From Kiritimatiellia bacterium (GTDB lineage Bacteria > Verrucomicrobiota > Kiritimatiellia > SLAD01): 12,751 bases of DNA. The stretch is from positions 1 to 12,751 of the forward strand of contig SKZA01000196.1 in NCBI GenBank assembly GCA_007127595.1, given 5' to 3'. Shown one piece after another: positions 6,174 to 12,751 of this stretch. The notes under the pieces are model-generated. The model did not search any database. It was given only the letters and a program-made list of their open reading frames with translations, and was not told the DNA's origin. Every line of letters begins with the position of its first letter. Within the stretch, counting starts at the first letter, position 1. The translations under genes and the position numbers were made by a program.

Positions 6174-6947
6174 GTGAGTGTCCCACGAGAAGGCCGCGTC
6201 TCCCCCACACAATTCGCCCGGGTCGCCGGCAGTCCCGGCGAGACCCCGCGCATCACCGGGCTGATACGCGTGCTCTGGCCCTTTCTTCTCCTTGCGTTTG
6301 GCGCCGGCTATCTTGTACGCGCCGCATGGCCCCACCCACCCCTCGAAATGACCGGGATCGGCGCCGGATTCCTGCTCCTGGCCGGCCTGTTGGCTTGGGC
6401 CGTCACGTTCGGACGGCATCGACTGGAATCTTTCCTGAAAGGCGCGCGCGGCGAAGAATCGGTGGCGCGCACGCTCTCCTTTCTCCCTTCGACCTACCGA
6501 GTCTATCACGGAGTCACACCGGCGGATGGCCTGCTTGGCGGCACGGGCGATTACGATCATGTCGTCGTCGGACCGACCGGCATCTTCCTTGTGGAAACGA
6601 AGAGCTGGAGTGGACGCATAGTCATCCGCGACGGACGGGTACTCTATGATGGCGAAGAACCGGACCGCCCCCCACTTGAGCAGGTCAAGAACGCCGCGTC
6701 TCGACTGCGCAAAGACCTGCGCGAAGAGGTTCACCGCAACCTGGAAGTTCAACCCGTGCTCTGCTTTGCGCAAGGCTATCTGCAGGACGGTCGCTCCGGT
6801 GCGGCCGGCGTTGTGATCTGTACCGCCGCCACGCTTGTCGATGTGCTGCAGGAGCCGGCCGACCATCCGCTTTCCCAAGGGATTCAGGATCAGGCGGCCT
6901 ATTACCTTGATCGCCTTACCGGCGGAACCAAGCACGGCACGAGCTAG
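6174..6947 (+). CDS. Membrane-anchored NERD (nuclease-related) domain protein
   Basis: 257 residues starting at GTG, 8 nt after the STAS stop, with only a weak distant Shine-Dalgarno site, so translation may depend on the STAS gene. Two hydrophobic helices (~31-51 and ~60-79) form a hairpin anchor, leaving the C-terminal domain probably cytoplasmic. Residues ~88-200 are a NERD domain: KGARGEESVARTL (~89-101), GDYDHVVVGPTGIFLVETKSW (~125-145). Asp128, Glu141 and Lys143 match a PD-(D/E)xK-type nuclease core, so catalysis is possible. NERD proteins are known in many bacteria, often with unclear substrates. The last ~60 residues contain CTAATLVDVLQ, like the end of the fold. The STAS-NERD pairing is discussed as a finding. 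Confidence 0.88.
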   Translation: MSVPREGRVSPTQFARVAGSPGETPRITGLIRVLWPFLLLAFGAGYLVRAAWPHPPLEMTGIGAGFLLLAGLLAWAVTFGRHRLESFLKGARGEESVARTLSFLPSTYRVYHGVTPADGLLGGTGDYDHVVVGPTGIFLVETKSWSGRIVIRDGRVLYDGEEPDRPPLEQVKNAASRLRKDLREEVHRNLEVQPVLCFAQGYLQDGRSGAAGVVICTAATLVDVLQEPADHPLSQGIQDQAAYYLDRLTGGTKHGTS

Positions 6948-6974
6948 TATGGTGTTCAGAAATTCGCCTCGCGC

Positions 6975-7052
6975 TGGAGGGTCACGCTTCCGCGTGACCC
7001 GGACGCGCAGATCCGCCTTCGCAGGGCGGCGGGACAAGAGCGCGTCCCTCCA
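6975..7052. repeat. Compound palindromic repeat with three nested or adjacent stems
   Basis: Outer arms TGGAGGG (6975-6981) and CCCTCCA (7046-7052) are perfect reverse complements. Within them, a perfect 9-bp stem (6979-6987 with 6992-7000, TTCC loop) is followed at once by a second perfect 8-bp stem, GGACGCGC (7001-7008) with GCGCGTCC (7040-7047), which encloses a CCGCC/GGCGG mini-hairpin (7013-7017 with 7025-7029). The 78-nt element sits 27 nt after the NERD stop and before the DJ-1 promoter. It looks like a mobile or dispersed palindromic unit; no T-run follows. Confidence 0.75.
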
Positions 7053-7090
7053 ATAAGAATGAGTAGATACCAGATATAACCGGAGCGCCG

Positions 7091-7117
7091 TTGACAGATG
7101 TGCCCGTCAGGTACAAT
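7091..7117 (+). promoter_or_regulatory. Sigma70-type promoter of the DJ-1 gene
   Basis: TTGACA (7091-7096, perfect -35) is followed by TACAAT (7112-7117, 5 of 6 to the -10 consensus) with a 15-nt spacer, shorter than the optimum. Predicted start of transcription near 7124, about 30 nt before the ATG. Confidence 0.55.
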
Positions 7118-7154
7118 GTAAAAGCATCGATACTCAGAAAAAGGAGCCCACATC

Positions 7155-7709
7155 ATGCCCAGCGCGCTCATACCACTTGCCGACGGCGTCGAAGAAATGG
7201 AAGCCGTCATCCTTGTCGATGTCCTGCGACGCGCGGAATGGAATGTCGTGTCCGTCGGCCTGCGTGAAGGGCCCGTCACCGCTTCGCGTAACGTGCGCCT
7301 CGTTCCAGACAAGAAATGGAGCGAAATCCAGGCGGAGGACTTTGACTGGATCATTCTGCCCGGCGGACTCAAAGGCTCACAGAAACTTATTGCAGATGAG
7401 CGGGTTACGCATGCCCTCCAGCGCCACGCGCGCGCCGGAAAGAAACTTGGCGCCGTCTGTGCGGCGCCTACGGTGCTGCACGCCGCGGGCCTGCTGAACG
7501 GCCGAGCCGTCACCTCCCATCCCAGCGTCGCGCAACGACTGGGCGACGCCAAACGGTCCGACGAACGCGTGGTTATCGACGGGAATCTGATCACGAGTCA
7601 GGGTCCCGGCACCTCATTCGAGTTCGCCCTCTCGATCGTCGCTGCGGAAGACGGCCCGGAGAAGGCGCGCAAGATCGCCGATGCCATGATCTGCGCGTTT
7701 CCCGACTGA
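7155..7709 (+). CDS. DJ-1/PfpI family protein
   Basis: 184 residues, a complete single-domain member of the DJ-1 subgroup (human DJ-1, YajL). The start GVEEMEAVILVDVLRRA places Glu16 at the position of DJ-1 Glu18. The nucleophile elbow AVCAAPTVLHAAGLL carries Cys102, equivalent to DJ-1 Cys106, and SHPSV supplies His122. The C-terminal signature GPGTSFEFALSIV is intact. Family members are linked to oxidative or carbonyl stress and to removal of glycation adducts, although the exact activity is debated. ATG 7155 has AAGGAG at 8-nt spacing and its own promoter. The gene stands alone between the NERD gene and the HU gene. Confidence 0.95.
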   Translation: MPSALIPLADGVEEMEAVILVDVLRRAEWNVVSVGLREGPVTASRNVRLVPDKKWSEIQAEDFDWIILPGGLKGSQKLIADERVTHALQRHARAGKKLGAVCAAPTVLHAAGLLNGRAVTSHPSVAQRLGDAKRSDERVVIDGNLITSQGPGTSFEFALSIVAAEDGPEKARKIADAMICAFPD

Positions 7710-7840
7710 GCCGATCCCCAAATATGTGAAAAAACACTTGTAATCAGGGGGTTTCCGTGCCCATCATCTGTGCATCAAGGGCATGGCGGCCATCGCGCTG
7801 ACCAAGCACAGGAAGCAATCACGACAGGAGGAGAGCAAGC

Positions 7841-8119
7841 ATGAGCATGACGAAGACGCAGACATTGTCGACTTTGGCGGAACGAACCGGCCTTCAGAAG
7901 AAGGAAGTTCAGACGGTCTTGGATGAATTGGCGCAGCTCGCGTATCAGGAAGCCAAAAACGGTTTCACCATCCCGGGTTTGGGCAAACTCGTTCAGGTCA
8001 ACCGCGCCGCGCGGATGGGCCGCAATCCGGCCACCGGCGAAAGCATTCACATTCCGGCCAAGACGGTCGTCAAATTCCGTATCTCCAAAGCTTGCAAAGA
8101 AGCCGTACTCGGCTCCTGA
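7841..8119 (+). CDS. HU-family DNA-binding protein
   Basis: 92 residues of the bacterial histone-like HU/IHF fold. The N-terminal helices (LSTLAERTGLQKKEVQTVLDEL) are followed by FTIPGLGKL, the flexible DNA-binding arm MGRNPATGE with the minor-groove-intercalating Pro after GRN, and IHIPAKTVVKFRISKACKEAV. It should coat and bend chromosomal DNA as a dimer. The canonical C terminus is shortened slightly. ATG 7841 has AGGAGGAG at 7-nt spacing; the second ATG two codons later has poorer spacing. About 131 nt separate it from the DJ-1 gene and a strong terminator follows, so it is probably its own unit, although no clear promoter was found. A Lys/Arg content lower than typical HU suggests a specialised paralogue, which I infer only weakly. 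Confidence 0.94.
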   Translation: MSMTKTQTLSTLAERTGLQKKEVQTVLDELAQLAYQEAKNGFTIPGLGKLVQVNRAARMGRNPATGESIHIPAKTVVKFRISKACKEAVLGS

Positions 8120-8149
8120 GAACCGGAAAGCGCAAGGAATTGCAGGAAG

Positions 8150-8189
8150 ATCGCTCCACGGCCCGACAGGGCTATGGAGCGATTTTTTT
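8150..8189 (+). terminator. Intrinsic terminator after the HU gene
   Basis: A 9-bp perfect stem (ATCGCTCCA at 8150-8158 with 8175-8183) is topped by a GCCC/GGGC inner stem around GACA, and is followed by a run of T to 8189. It separates the HU gene from the convergent transporter gene. Confidence 0.92.
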
Positions 8190-8195
8190 GTTTCT

Positions 8196-9440
8196 TCACG
8201 GTAACGGGTCACCCGTCACTTCTTTCAAGCCCAAGCCGAATACGGCGCCGGCCAGCGACCCCATCGCAAAGAACGCAATCGCCGCAAGCGGCGACCACGC
8301 GCCCAAAGCCGCACCCAGCCCGCCCGCAAGCAACAACAGGGCCCCCATGAGCGTGTTGCTCACCGCCACATAATGCGCACGCTGCTCGTCTCCACCCAGA
8401 TCGACCACATAGGTCTTACGACCCACCCGCACGCCGCTGTGGGCAACCACGGAAACAAAAAAGACGGCGGCATGCCACCAGATTGCGTGAATCGGCGGCG
8501 CCTCCAGCCATTCCGCCGTCAGGACCCCGAATCCAAGCAGGGCCGACAACACGGAGGCCCACACCATTACAAGCCGGCTGGATCGGTCTGCGTAACGGCC
8601 CCATAGCCAGGAACTCAGCCATTGCGCCAGACCGGACGCGACAATCAGATAGCCCAGTACGGCAATGGCGCCTTCCGAGCGGCGCTGCGCAATCAGTACA
8701 TAGTAGGGCGCGATCAGCGCCGATCCCATCATCAGCGTGCGCGCGAATACGAAGCGCCGGAACGGCGCATCGTCGCGCAACAATGCCAAGCGATCCGCAA
8801 GGCTCGAGCCGAAGTCCTTTGTGACGCCGTCGGCTGGTTCTCGCAACAGCGCGATCAACAATCCACCGCAGAACCAAAGCGTCGCGGCGCCGAACAATAA
8901 CACCGCTAATGTGCCCAGGTCCGGGCGATCGCCCGACCACGTGCCGAGCGTCAGGCCCACACCCAGCACCACCAACCCCGATGCGCTGGTTTGCCAGCCG
9001 GTAAGCCGTCCGCGACGACGTTTGGGTATCGTGCGCCCCAGAAGGTCCTTTCCCGTTATCGAGCAAATGCTGCGCGCGAGACTGAACAGTACCAACAAAC
9101 AGATGATGACCCATCCGGCCGTCGCCCCTTCGGCGAAATGGGCCGTCAGCGCCATCCCCAGCACACTGGCGCCCTGCAACCATGCGCCCAGCAGCCACGC
9201 CCACTTTCTGCGTCGAAATCGTTGAAGCTGTCCGGACAGGAGGATCTGCGGCAGCATGGAACCACTTTCCCTGATCGGAACCAGTAACCCAACGAGAAAG
9301 GACGGAGCCGCCAGCGCGCTCATCAGCCACGTCAACGTCGTCTTGGGATTCAGGAGGCCGTCCCCGATCTTCGTGCAAATGTGCGAGAGCAGGAGAACCC
9401 AGAAACTATGCCGCTCGTTCGATGGGGACGCATGCATCAT
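8196..9440 (-). CDS. Major facilitator superfamily transporter
   Basis: 414 residues, rich in hydrophobic segments, with about 12 predicted membrane helices and short loops. GRYADRSSR (~281-289) in the central region is the MFS loop motif GxxxDRxxR, normally seen between helices 2-3 and 8-9. A basic loop (GRTIPKRRRGRLTGW, ~135-149) follows helix 4. The N-terminal half has only a weak version of the motif (LLSGQLQRFRRRK). A substrate cannot be told; the family includes drug and sugar exporters. ATG 9440 follows the lipB TAA with no intervening base, so it is translationally coupled. ATG 9437 is equally possible. Its stop faces the HU terminator. Confidence 0.88.
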   Translation of the reverse strand: MMHASPSNERHSFWVLLLSHICTKIGDGLLNPKTTLTWLMSALAAPSFLVGLLVPIRESGSMLPQILLSGQLQRFRRRKWAWLLGAWLQGASVLGMALTAHFAEGATAGWVIICLLVLFSLARSICSITGKDLLGRTIPKRRRGRLTGWQTSASGLVVLGVGLTLGTWSGDRPDLGTLAVLLFGAATLWFCGGLLIALLREPADGVTKDFGSSLADRLALLRDDAPFRRFVFARTLMMGSALIAPYYVLIAQRRSEGAIAVLGYLIVASGLAQWLSSWLWGRYADRSSRLVMVWASVLSALLGFGVLTAEWLEAPPIHAIWWHAAVFFVSVVAHSGVRVGRKTYVVDLGGDEQRAHYVAVSNTLMGALLLLAGGLGAALGAWSPLAAIAFFAMGSLAGAVFGLGLKEVTGDPLP

Positions 9441-10142
9441 TTACTCATCCAGAAAACGCGACAATTCTTTCGGCGAACAAGGTTCCAGTCGCCGGCCGCA
9501 TACCGCTTCAAAATGACGCACCATGCAGGCACGCACGTCGGGCAAAGCGGGTGCGGCTTCGCCCAGCACGCTGCGCAGAGAGCATACAGGATCACCGACC
9601 AACCCGCACGGAACAATGAGCTCGAAGCCCGCCAGGTCGGGCGCCACATTAAAGCTCATACCATGCACCGTGATCCCGCGTTTGAGGTGAAAGCCGATGG
9701 CGGCGATCTTCCCCGCCCCCGTCCACGCCCCGTTCTTACCCGACACGCGTTGCGCCTTCACGCCAAAATCGCTACACACCCGAATCGCCATCTCTTCAAG
9801 GTTGAAAAGGTAACCGTGCGCATCCGCGCCAAGCGCGCCTAGTTTGATAATCGGATACATCACCAGCTGGCCAGGGGCATGGTACGTCACATCTCCCCCC
9901 CGACTGGCCGTGCAGAAATCCACGCCGCGCGCGCGCAACGTATCGGGAGACACCAGGAGGTGTTCTGTTCGGCCCCTTCGACCCAGCGTGACGACGGGTT
10001 GATGTTCCAGGAAGAGAACAACGTCGGGGATCTGTTCTTCATAACGTGCGCGCGCCAGGCGCGCCTGCGCGCGGGCGATCGGCTCAAAAGGCTGCGGACG
10101 CTCCAGGGTAACGGCCCACGCGTTCATAATGGGTCGCGGCAT
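9441..10142 (-). CDS. lipB: Octanoyl-[acyl-carrier-protein]:protein octanoyltransferase
   Basis: LipB (EC 2.3.1.181) moves octanoate from acyl carrier protein to lipoyl domains, the first step of protein lipoylation; LipA then adds sulfur. Signature RGGDVTYHAPGQLVMYP is intact. GKIAAIGFHLKRGITVHG carries the conserved Lys, and LIVPCGLVGDPVCSL carries the catalytic Cys. With the chosen start the protein is 233 residues, with Lys145 and Cys179. The start is uncertain: GTG 10154 overlaps the gcvH TGA as GTGA and would add four residues, while ATG 10142 has GAGG at 6-nt spacing. I prefer ATG 10142. Directly downstream of gcvH, whose product is a substrate, so the pair makes sense functionally. 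Confidence 0.95.
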   Translation of the reverse strand: MPRPIMNAWAVTLERPQPFEPIARAQARLARARYEEQIPDVVLFLEHQPVVTLGRRGRTEHLLVSPDTLRARGVDFCTASRGGDVTYHAPGQLVMYPIIKLGALGADAHGYLFNLEEMAIRVCSDFGVKAQRVSGKNGAWTGAGKIAAIGFHLKRGITVHGMSFNVAPDLAGFELIVPCGLVGDPVCSLRSVLGEAAPALPDVRACMVRHFEAVCGRRLEPCSPKELSRFLDE

Positions 10143-10150
10143 GCCGCGCC

Positions 10151-10534
10151 TCACTCGTCGGGAATCGATTCCTCGTATTGATCGCCGTCCATCAGGCTAT
10201 CCACATCGCCGGGGCTGTTCGGCTCCATCTTGAAGAGCCAGCCATCGCCATACGGGTCGGTGTTGATCAGCTCCGGGTTATCCGCCAACGGATCGTTCAC
10301 CTCAATCACCGTGCCGCCGACCGGGGCATACACATCGGAAGCCGCTTTGACCGACTCGAGCACGGCGACCTCGTCTTCCGGCTCCACCTTGTCACCGACG
10401 GCGGGCAGTTCGACATACGTCAAATCCGACAACTGGGATTGCGCGAAATCGGTGATGCCGACAATCAGCGCATCTTCTTCCTGACGGACCCACTCGTGTG
10501 TCTTGGTATACTTTAAATCTCTTGGAACATTCAT
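10151..10534 (-). CDS. gcvH: Glycine cleavage system H protein
   Basis: 127-residue lipoyl carrier of the glycine cleavage system, shuttling the aminomethyl group between the P, T and L proteins. LKYTKTHEWV at the N terminus is the classic family start, and LESVKAASDVYAPVGG presents Lys63 for lipoylation. The C terminus has an acidic EESIPDE tail. ATG 10534 gives MNVPRDLKY, matching the usual family start, with GGGAG about 5 nt before it; an in-frame ATG at 10555 would add seven residues and is less likely. gcvP and gcvT are not in the window. It is the first gene of a gcvH-lipB-transporter operon. In some bacteria GcvH also serves as the octanoyl relay for lipoate synthesis. Confidence 0.96.
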   Translation of the reverse strand: MNVPRDLKYTKTHEWVRQEEDALIVGITDFAQSQLSDLTYVELPAVGDKVEPEDEVAVLESVKAASDVYAPVGGTVIEVNDPLADNPELINTDPYGDGWLFKMEPNSPGDVDSLMDGDQYEESIPDE

Positions 10535-10567
10535 GCCGTCTCCCATCCGGTTCAACTTCTTCCTTCG

Positions 10568-10595
10568 CTTATATCAATCATGCCCGATCAGACAA
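10568..10595 (-). promoter_or_regulatory. Sigma70-type promoter of the gcvH operon
   Basis: On the minus strand, TTGTCT (10595-10590) and TATAAG (10573-10568) are separated by 16 nt. Matches to consensus are 4 and 5 of 6. Predicted start near 10561 gives a leader of about 27 nt with a purine-rich stretch and the gcvH ribosome site. Confidence 0.5.
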
Positions 10596-10636
10596 TCCCT
10601 TTTTCTGAAAACCGCAACTCCGATTCAAGTCCACGA

Positions 10637-10665
10637 TGGACACGTTTCGTCCGTATGTACAGAAT
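10637..10665 (+). promoter_or_regulatory. Possible promoter of the hypothetical gene at 10705
   Basis: TGGACA (10637-10642) and CAGAAT (10660-10665) are spaced by 17 nt, with 5 and 4 of 6 matches. It would start transcription near 10672, after the ATG at 10636 but before ATG 10705. Confidence 0.35.
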
Positions 10666-10704
10666 AGATGTCGAGCTGTTAAGCAAAAGAAGGCGGATGA
10701 AATC

Positions 10705-11103
10705 ATGAGCTTCCGGGATTCGCGCGTCAGCGCATGGGAGAACAAGCTTGAGGCGTTGTTCGATGAGATCGACCACATCATGGAGGACCGCTATGGGGAC
10801 AAGTATCCCCTGCACCCCAGTCGCCCCGAACGAGGCGCCACGGCCAATCCCGCGGCCGACGGACTATTCAATATGGGGGCCTCCTTTTCCGCGGGCTACG
10901 GCTCGGCACACGGACGCGGTTACGTCGTCTCCATTCGTCTGTCCACACTCGCACGCGTACCCCCGATCGTGATGGAACAGATCGAACAGGAAGTGGTGGA
11001 ACTTCTGAAACAGAAACTCCCGCGCATCTTTCCTGACCGTGACCTACGCGTGGAACGCGATGGACATTCCTTCAAAATCATCGGCGACTTGTCGATCCAG
11101 TAG
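10705..11103 (+). CDS. Small conserved-looking protein, function unknown
   Basis: 132 residues from ATG 10705. Residues ~8-30 are a charged amphipathic helix (WENKLEALFDEIDHIMEDRYGDKY), residues ~52-72 a Gly/Ala/Ser-rich stretch, and ~73-132 look like alternating strand-helix-strand (YVVSIRLSTL, a helix EQIEQEVVELLKQKL, and FKIIGDLSI). No signal peptide, membrane helix or metal motif. An in-frame ATG at 10636 would add 23 residues but has no ribosome site and lies on the predicted -35; ATG 10705 has only a weak AAGG upstream, so the start is uncertain. Divergent from gcvH. The gene ends 25 nt before the convergent DUF2062 gene. I do not recognise the family. Confidence 0.72.
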   Translation: MSFRDSRVSAWENKLEALFDEIDHIMEDRYGDKYPLHPSRPERGATANPAADGLFNMGASFSAGYGSAHGRGYVVSIRLSTLARVPPIVMEQIEQEVVELLKQKLPRIFPDRDLRVERDGHSFKIIGDLSIQ

Positions 11104-11128
11104 GACACGACGTCGAACCCGGCGACCT

Positions 11129-11713
11129 TTATCCGCTCACCTTTTGTCCCGGTGCCGACACCGAGTTGACCCTCAATGGGGAACCGTTGGACGTCATCAC
11201 AGGCGACGATTTCCCCGGGCGCGACAACGCTATATCCGCAACCGCGGCGTTGGAGCGCGGTACGCGATTGAGGATACGCAAGGACACGAGATAGGCCCCC
11301 GCAAAGATCAGAGGCGCCACGATCAGCCAGGCCGAAACGGCATGCACGAGCGACATGCCCAAGGTTGCCGTGGCGTGCATCAGCCCCTCTCGAAACATGG
11401 CCTCGATCTCCTCCGGTCGCAGGGGAAGCGGCGAGGCGCGATAGAGGCGCTCCCCCACACGAATAAAGGGCAGAATCAACATCAGCTGCACGCCGGCCAC
11501 CAGCCAATTGAAGGCCTGCATCGCAATGATATTCAAGCGCAACGCCAGCGATAACACCACGCATAGCGCTGTCGTCGTGCCCAAGAGCGGGAAGATCCCG
11601 ATGATCGTGCCCATGGCGATGCTCAATGCGATCCGACGCGGCGTCACGCCCATGCGCAGCAAATGCTTGATCTGCGTCACGACCCTACGCTGCAGAAATG
11701 GCGGCGTGCGCAT
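11129..11713 (-). CDS. DUF2062 membrane protein
   Basis: 194 residues. The DUF2062 core is seen: GVTPRRIALSIAMGTIIGIFPLLG (~22-45), followed by a second hydrophobic stretch (LCVVLSLALRLNIIAMQAF), a third (LVAGVQLMLILPFIRVG, ~71-87) and a last helix pair near ~115-145. About three or four membrane segments are predicted. The C-terminal ~45 residues are polar and variable. The family is of unknown function and is sometimes found with glycosyltransferase or cell-envelope genes. ATG 11713 lies one base past the DUF401 stop, with GGGGAGG about 8 nt upstream, so it belongs to the same operon. Confidence 0.85.
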   Translation of the reverse strand: MRTPPFLQRRVVTQIKHLLRMGVTPRRIALSIAMGTIIGIFPLLGTTTALCVVLSLALRLNIIAMQAFNWLVAGVQLMLILPFIRVGERLYRASPLPLRPEEIEAMFREGLMHATATLGMSLVHAVSAWLIVAPLIFAGAYLVSLRILNRVPRSNAAVADIALSRPGKSSPVMTSNGSPLRVNSVSAPGQKVSG

Positions 11714-11714
11714 C

Positions 11715-12751
11715 TCACCAGCCTCCCCTGATCATTAGCACGTAGAGGATGATCGCCACCAGCACGGGGCCGGCGGAACACGGGAGGATGTAGCGGTACA
11801 TGTCCCGGAGCGACGCCGAAAAGTATCCGCGCGACAGCACGAAACAGAGATGGACGGGCGACAACATCATACCCGCATAACCGAATGCAAATCCCAGAAA
11901 CAATGTCGAGGCCGGTTCAAGCCCTGTATGCGACGACGCCAGCCCCGCAAGTAACGGGAACGAAATACCGGCAAACCCGATCGCAATACCCGTGACCAGC
12001 CCCGCGATGAACGGCAACAGCGCAATGGTCAATACGATAGGAATGCCGCTCGCCACCAGGCCTTCGCCCGCCAACGGCAGCAGGCCGGATTGTTCCAACA
12101 TGGACTTGAACAGGATCACGCCGCCCACTGTCGCCAGCAAGCTCAACGCCTTCGGCGCCACCAAAGCACGCAGGAACTTCACGCGACCGGATGATCCGGC
12201 ATCGCGTAGAATGATGATCAGTCCCAACGATATGCCGATCAGCATCGCCAACAGCTTGCGCGTCTGCAGGGCGATGTCCGGCGCAACCGCGCGCAATACG
12301 TTTGGCAACGCCAACGTACAGGTAATGACCAGAATCAAAGGGAGGGCAATGATCCAGCCGCGTCCGGACGATTCTTGCTCGGGCATCGCCTGCTCCGCCA
12401 AGCCTTTCACATGCGGCCGAATAAGCAGAATATAACCCACCGCAAGTGTGGCCGCGCTCAACGGCAACTGCATGAGCATGAACTGCCAGATCTCGAGCTG
12501 GAAGATGGAAAGCGTGACGATCACCACGGGAAACAGCGGCCACCAGTATTCCCAGGTATGCCGGAACCAGTAGTTGACGGACGCTTTCCACGCCGGGGTC
12601 CATTCCGTGCTTGGCGCGGCCTGATCCACCAGGGGCGCGGAAAACAGCGCGCCGCCCGGCATCGGCACCAAGCCGATCGCCGCCGGTATCGTGACCAAGC
12701 TCACCGCGCGACCGTGTCGCCCGCCCCAGTTGCGGGCGATATTCATGATCA
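11715..12751 (-). CDS. DUF401 membrane protein, N terminus cut by window
   Basis: The frame is open to the right edge, so the ATG at 12746 is not trusted as the start. About 344 residues are visible. The phrase IGLVPMPGGALFSAPLVDQ near the visible N terminus is the family hallmark, which in full-length relatives lies roughly 100 residues in; family members are around 400-430 residues. Eight or more membrane helices follow, including LFPVVIVTLSIFQ, a basic loop (LLIRPHVKGL) and FLGFAFGYAGMMLSPVHLCF near the C terminus. Such proteins resemble ion-transporter-type (CitM/Lct-like) permeases, but their substrate is unknown. It is upstream of the DUF2062 gene with only one base between. Confidence 0.85.
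   Translation of the reverse strand, partial: IMNIARNWGGRHGRAVSLVTIPAAIGLVPMPGGALFSAPLVDQAAPSTEWTPAWKASVNYWFRHTWEYWWPLFPVVIVTLSIFQLEIWQFMLMQLPLSAATLAVGYILLIRPHVKGLAEQAMPEQESSGRGWIIALPLILVITCTLALPNVLRAVAPDIALQTRKLLAMLIGISLGLIIILRDAGSSGRVKFLRALVAPKALSLLATVGGVILFKSMLEQSGLLPLAGEGLVASGIPIVLTIALLPFIAGLVTGIAIGFAGISFPLLAGLASSHTGLEPASTLFLGFAFGYAGMMLSPVHLCFVLSRGYFSASLRDMYRYILPCSAGPVLVAIILYVLMIRGGW

Noticed and set aside
1197..7154. CRISPR array
   Set aside because: The repeats seen are palindromic, few, and irregularly spaced; there is no regular repeat-spacer pattern and no cas gene.
8416..9378. 320-codon minus-strand frame overlapping the transporter gene
   Set aside because: It is in a different frame of the transporter and translates to Arg/Gly-rich sequence with no membrane helices, whereas the chosen frame gives the expected MFS pattern.

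Overview
The window is about 12.7 kb of gene-dense, GC-rich bacterial DNA. It carries 14 convincing protein genes, two of them cut by the window edges. I see no rRNA, tRNA, CRISPR array or transposase. Three things together suggest a member of the PVC superphylum, perhaps Kiritimatiellota or a relative: mevalonate-pathway genes in a bacterium, a STAS regulator, and many short hairpin repeats between genes. This placement is inference; no marker gene here settles it.

Layout from left to right. (1) At 3-1196 is the 3' end of a gene for a large acidic exported protein, followed by a good intrinsic terminator. (2) 1264-1817 has no recognisable gene but at least four perfect or near-perfect hairpins and a 21-nt direct repeat. 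(3) 1818-4376 is a tightly coupled plus-strand operon: a divergent mevalonate kinase, diphosphomevalonate decarboxylase (TTG start with a strong ribosome binding site), and a one-helix membrane protein overlapping by ATGA. (4) 4377-4516 separates convergent genes and holds two hairpins whose 16-nt cores are exact reverse complements. (5) On the minus strand are yqeY and a zinc-ribbon/coiled-coil protein. (6) Divergent from them is a plus-strand pair, a STAS protein and a membrane-anchored NERD (nuclease-related) protein, followed by a compound palindromic repeat. (7) A DJ-1/PfpI protein with its own promoter and an HU-family DNA-binding protein end at a very clear terminator (8150-8189). (8) The minus-strand operon gcvH-lipB-MFS transporter reads leftwards from a promoter near 10568-10595. 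(9) Divergent from it is a small conserved-looking hypothetical gene. (10) At the right edge, a minus-strand DUF401-DUF2062 membrane-protein pair enters from outside the window.

Clear pathway links are the two mevalonate enzymes, acting on the isoprenoid precursor route, and gcvH with lipB, in which the ligase octanoylates the H protein as the first step of lipoylation. The rest looks like ordinary chromosomal housekeeping and hypothetical genes. I found no convincing new multi-gene defence or mobile system. The most interesting signals are the several families of structured intergenic repeats, the altered motifs in the mevalonate kinase, and the STAS-NERD pair.
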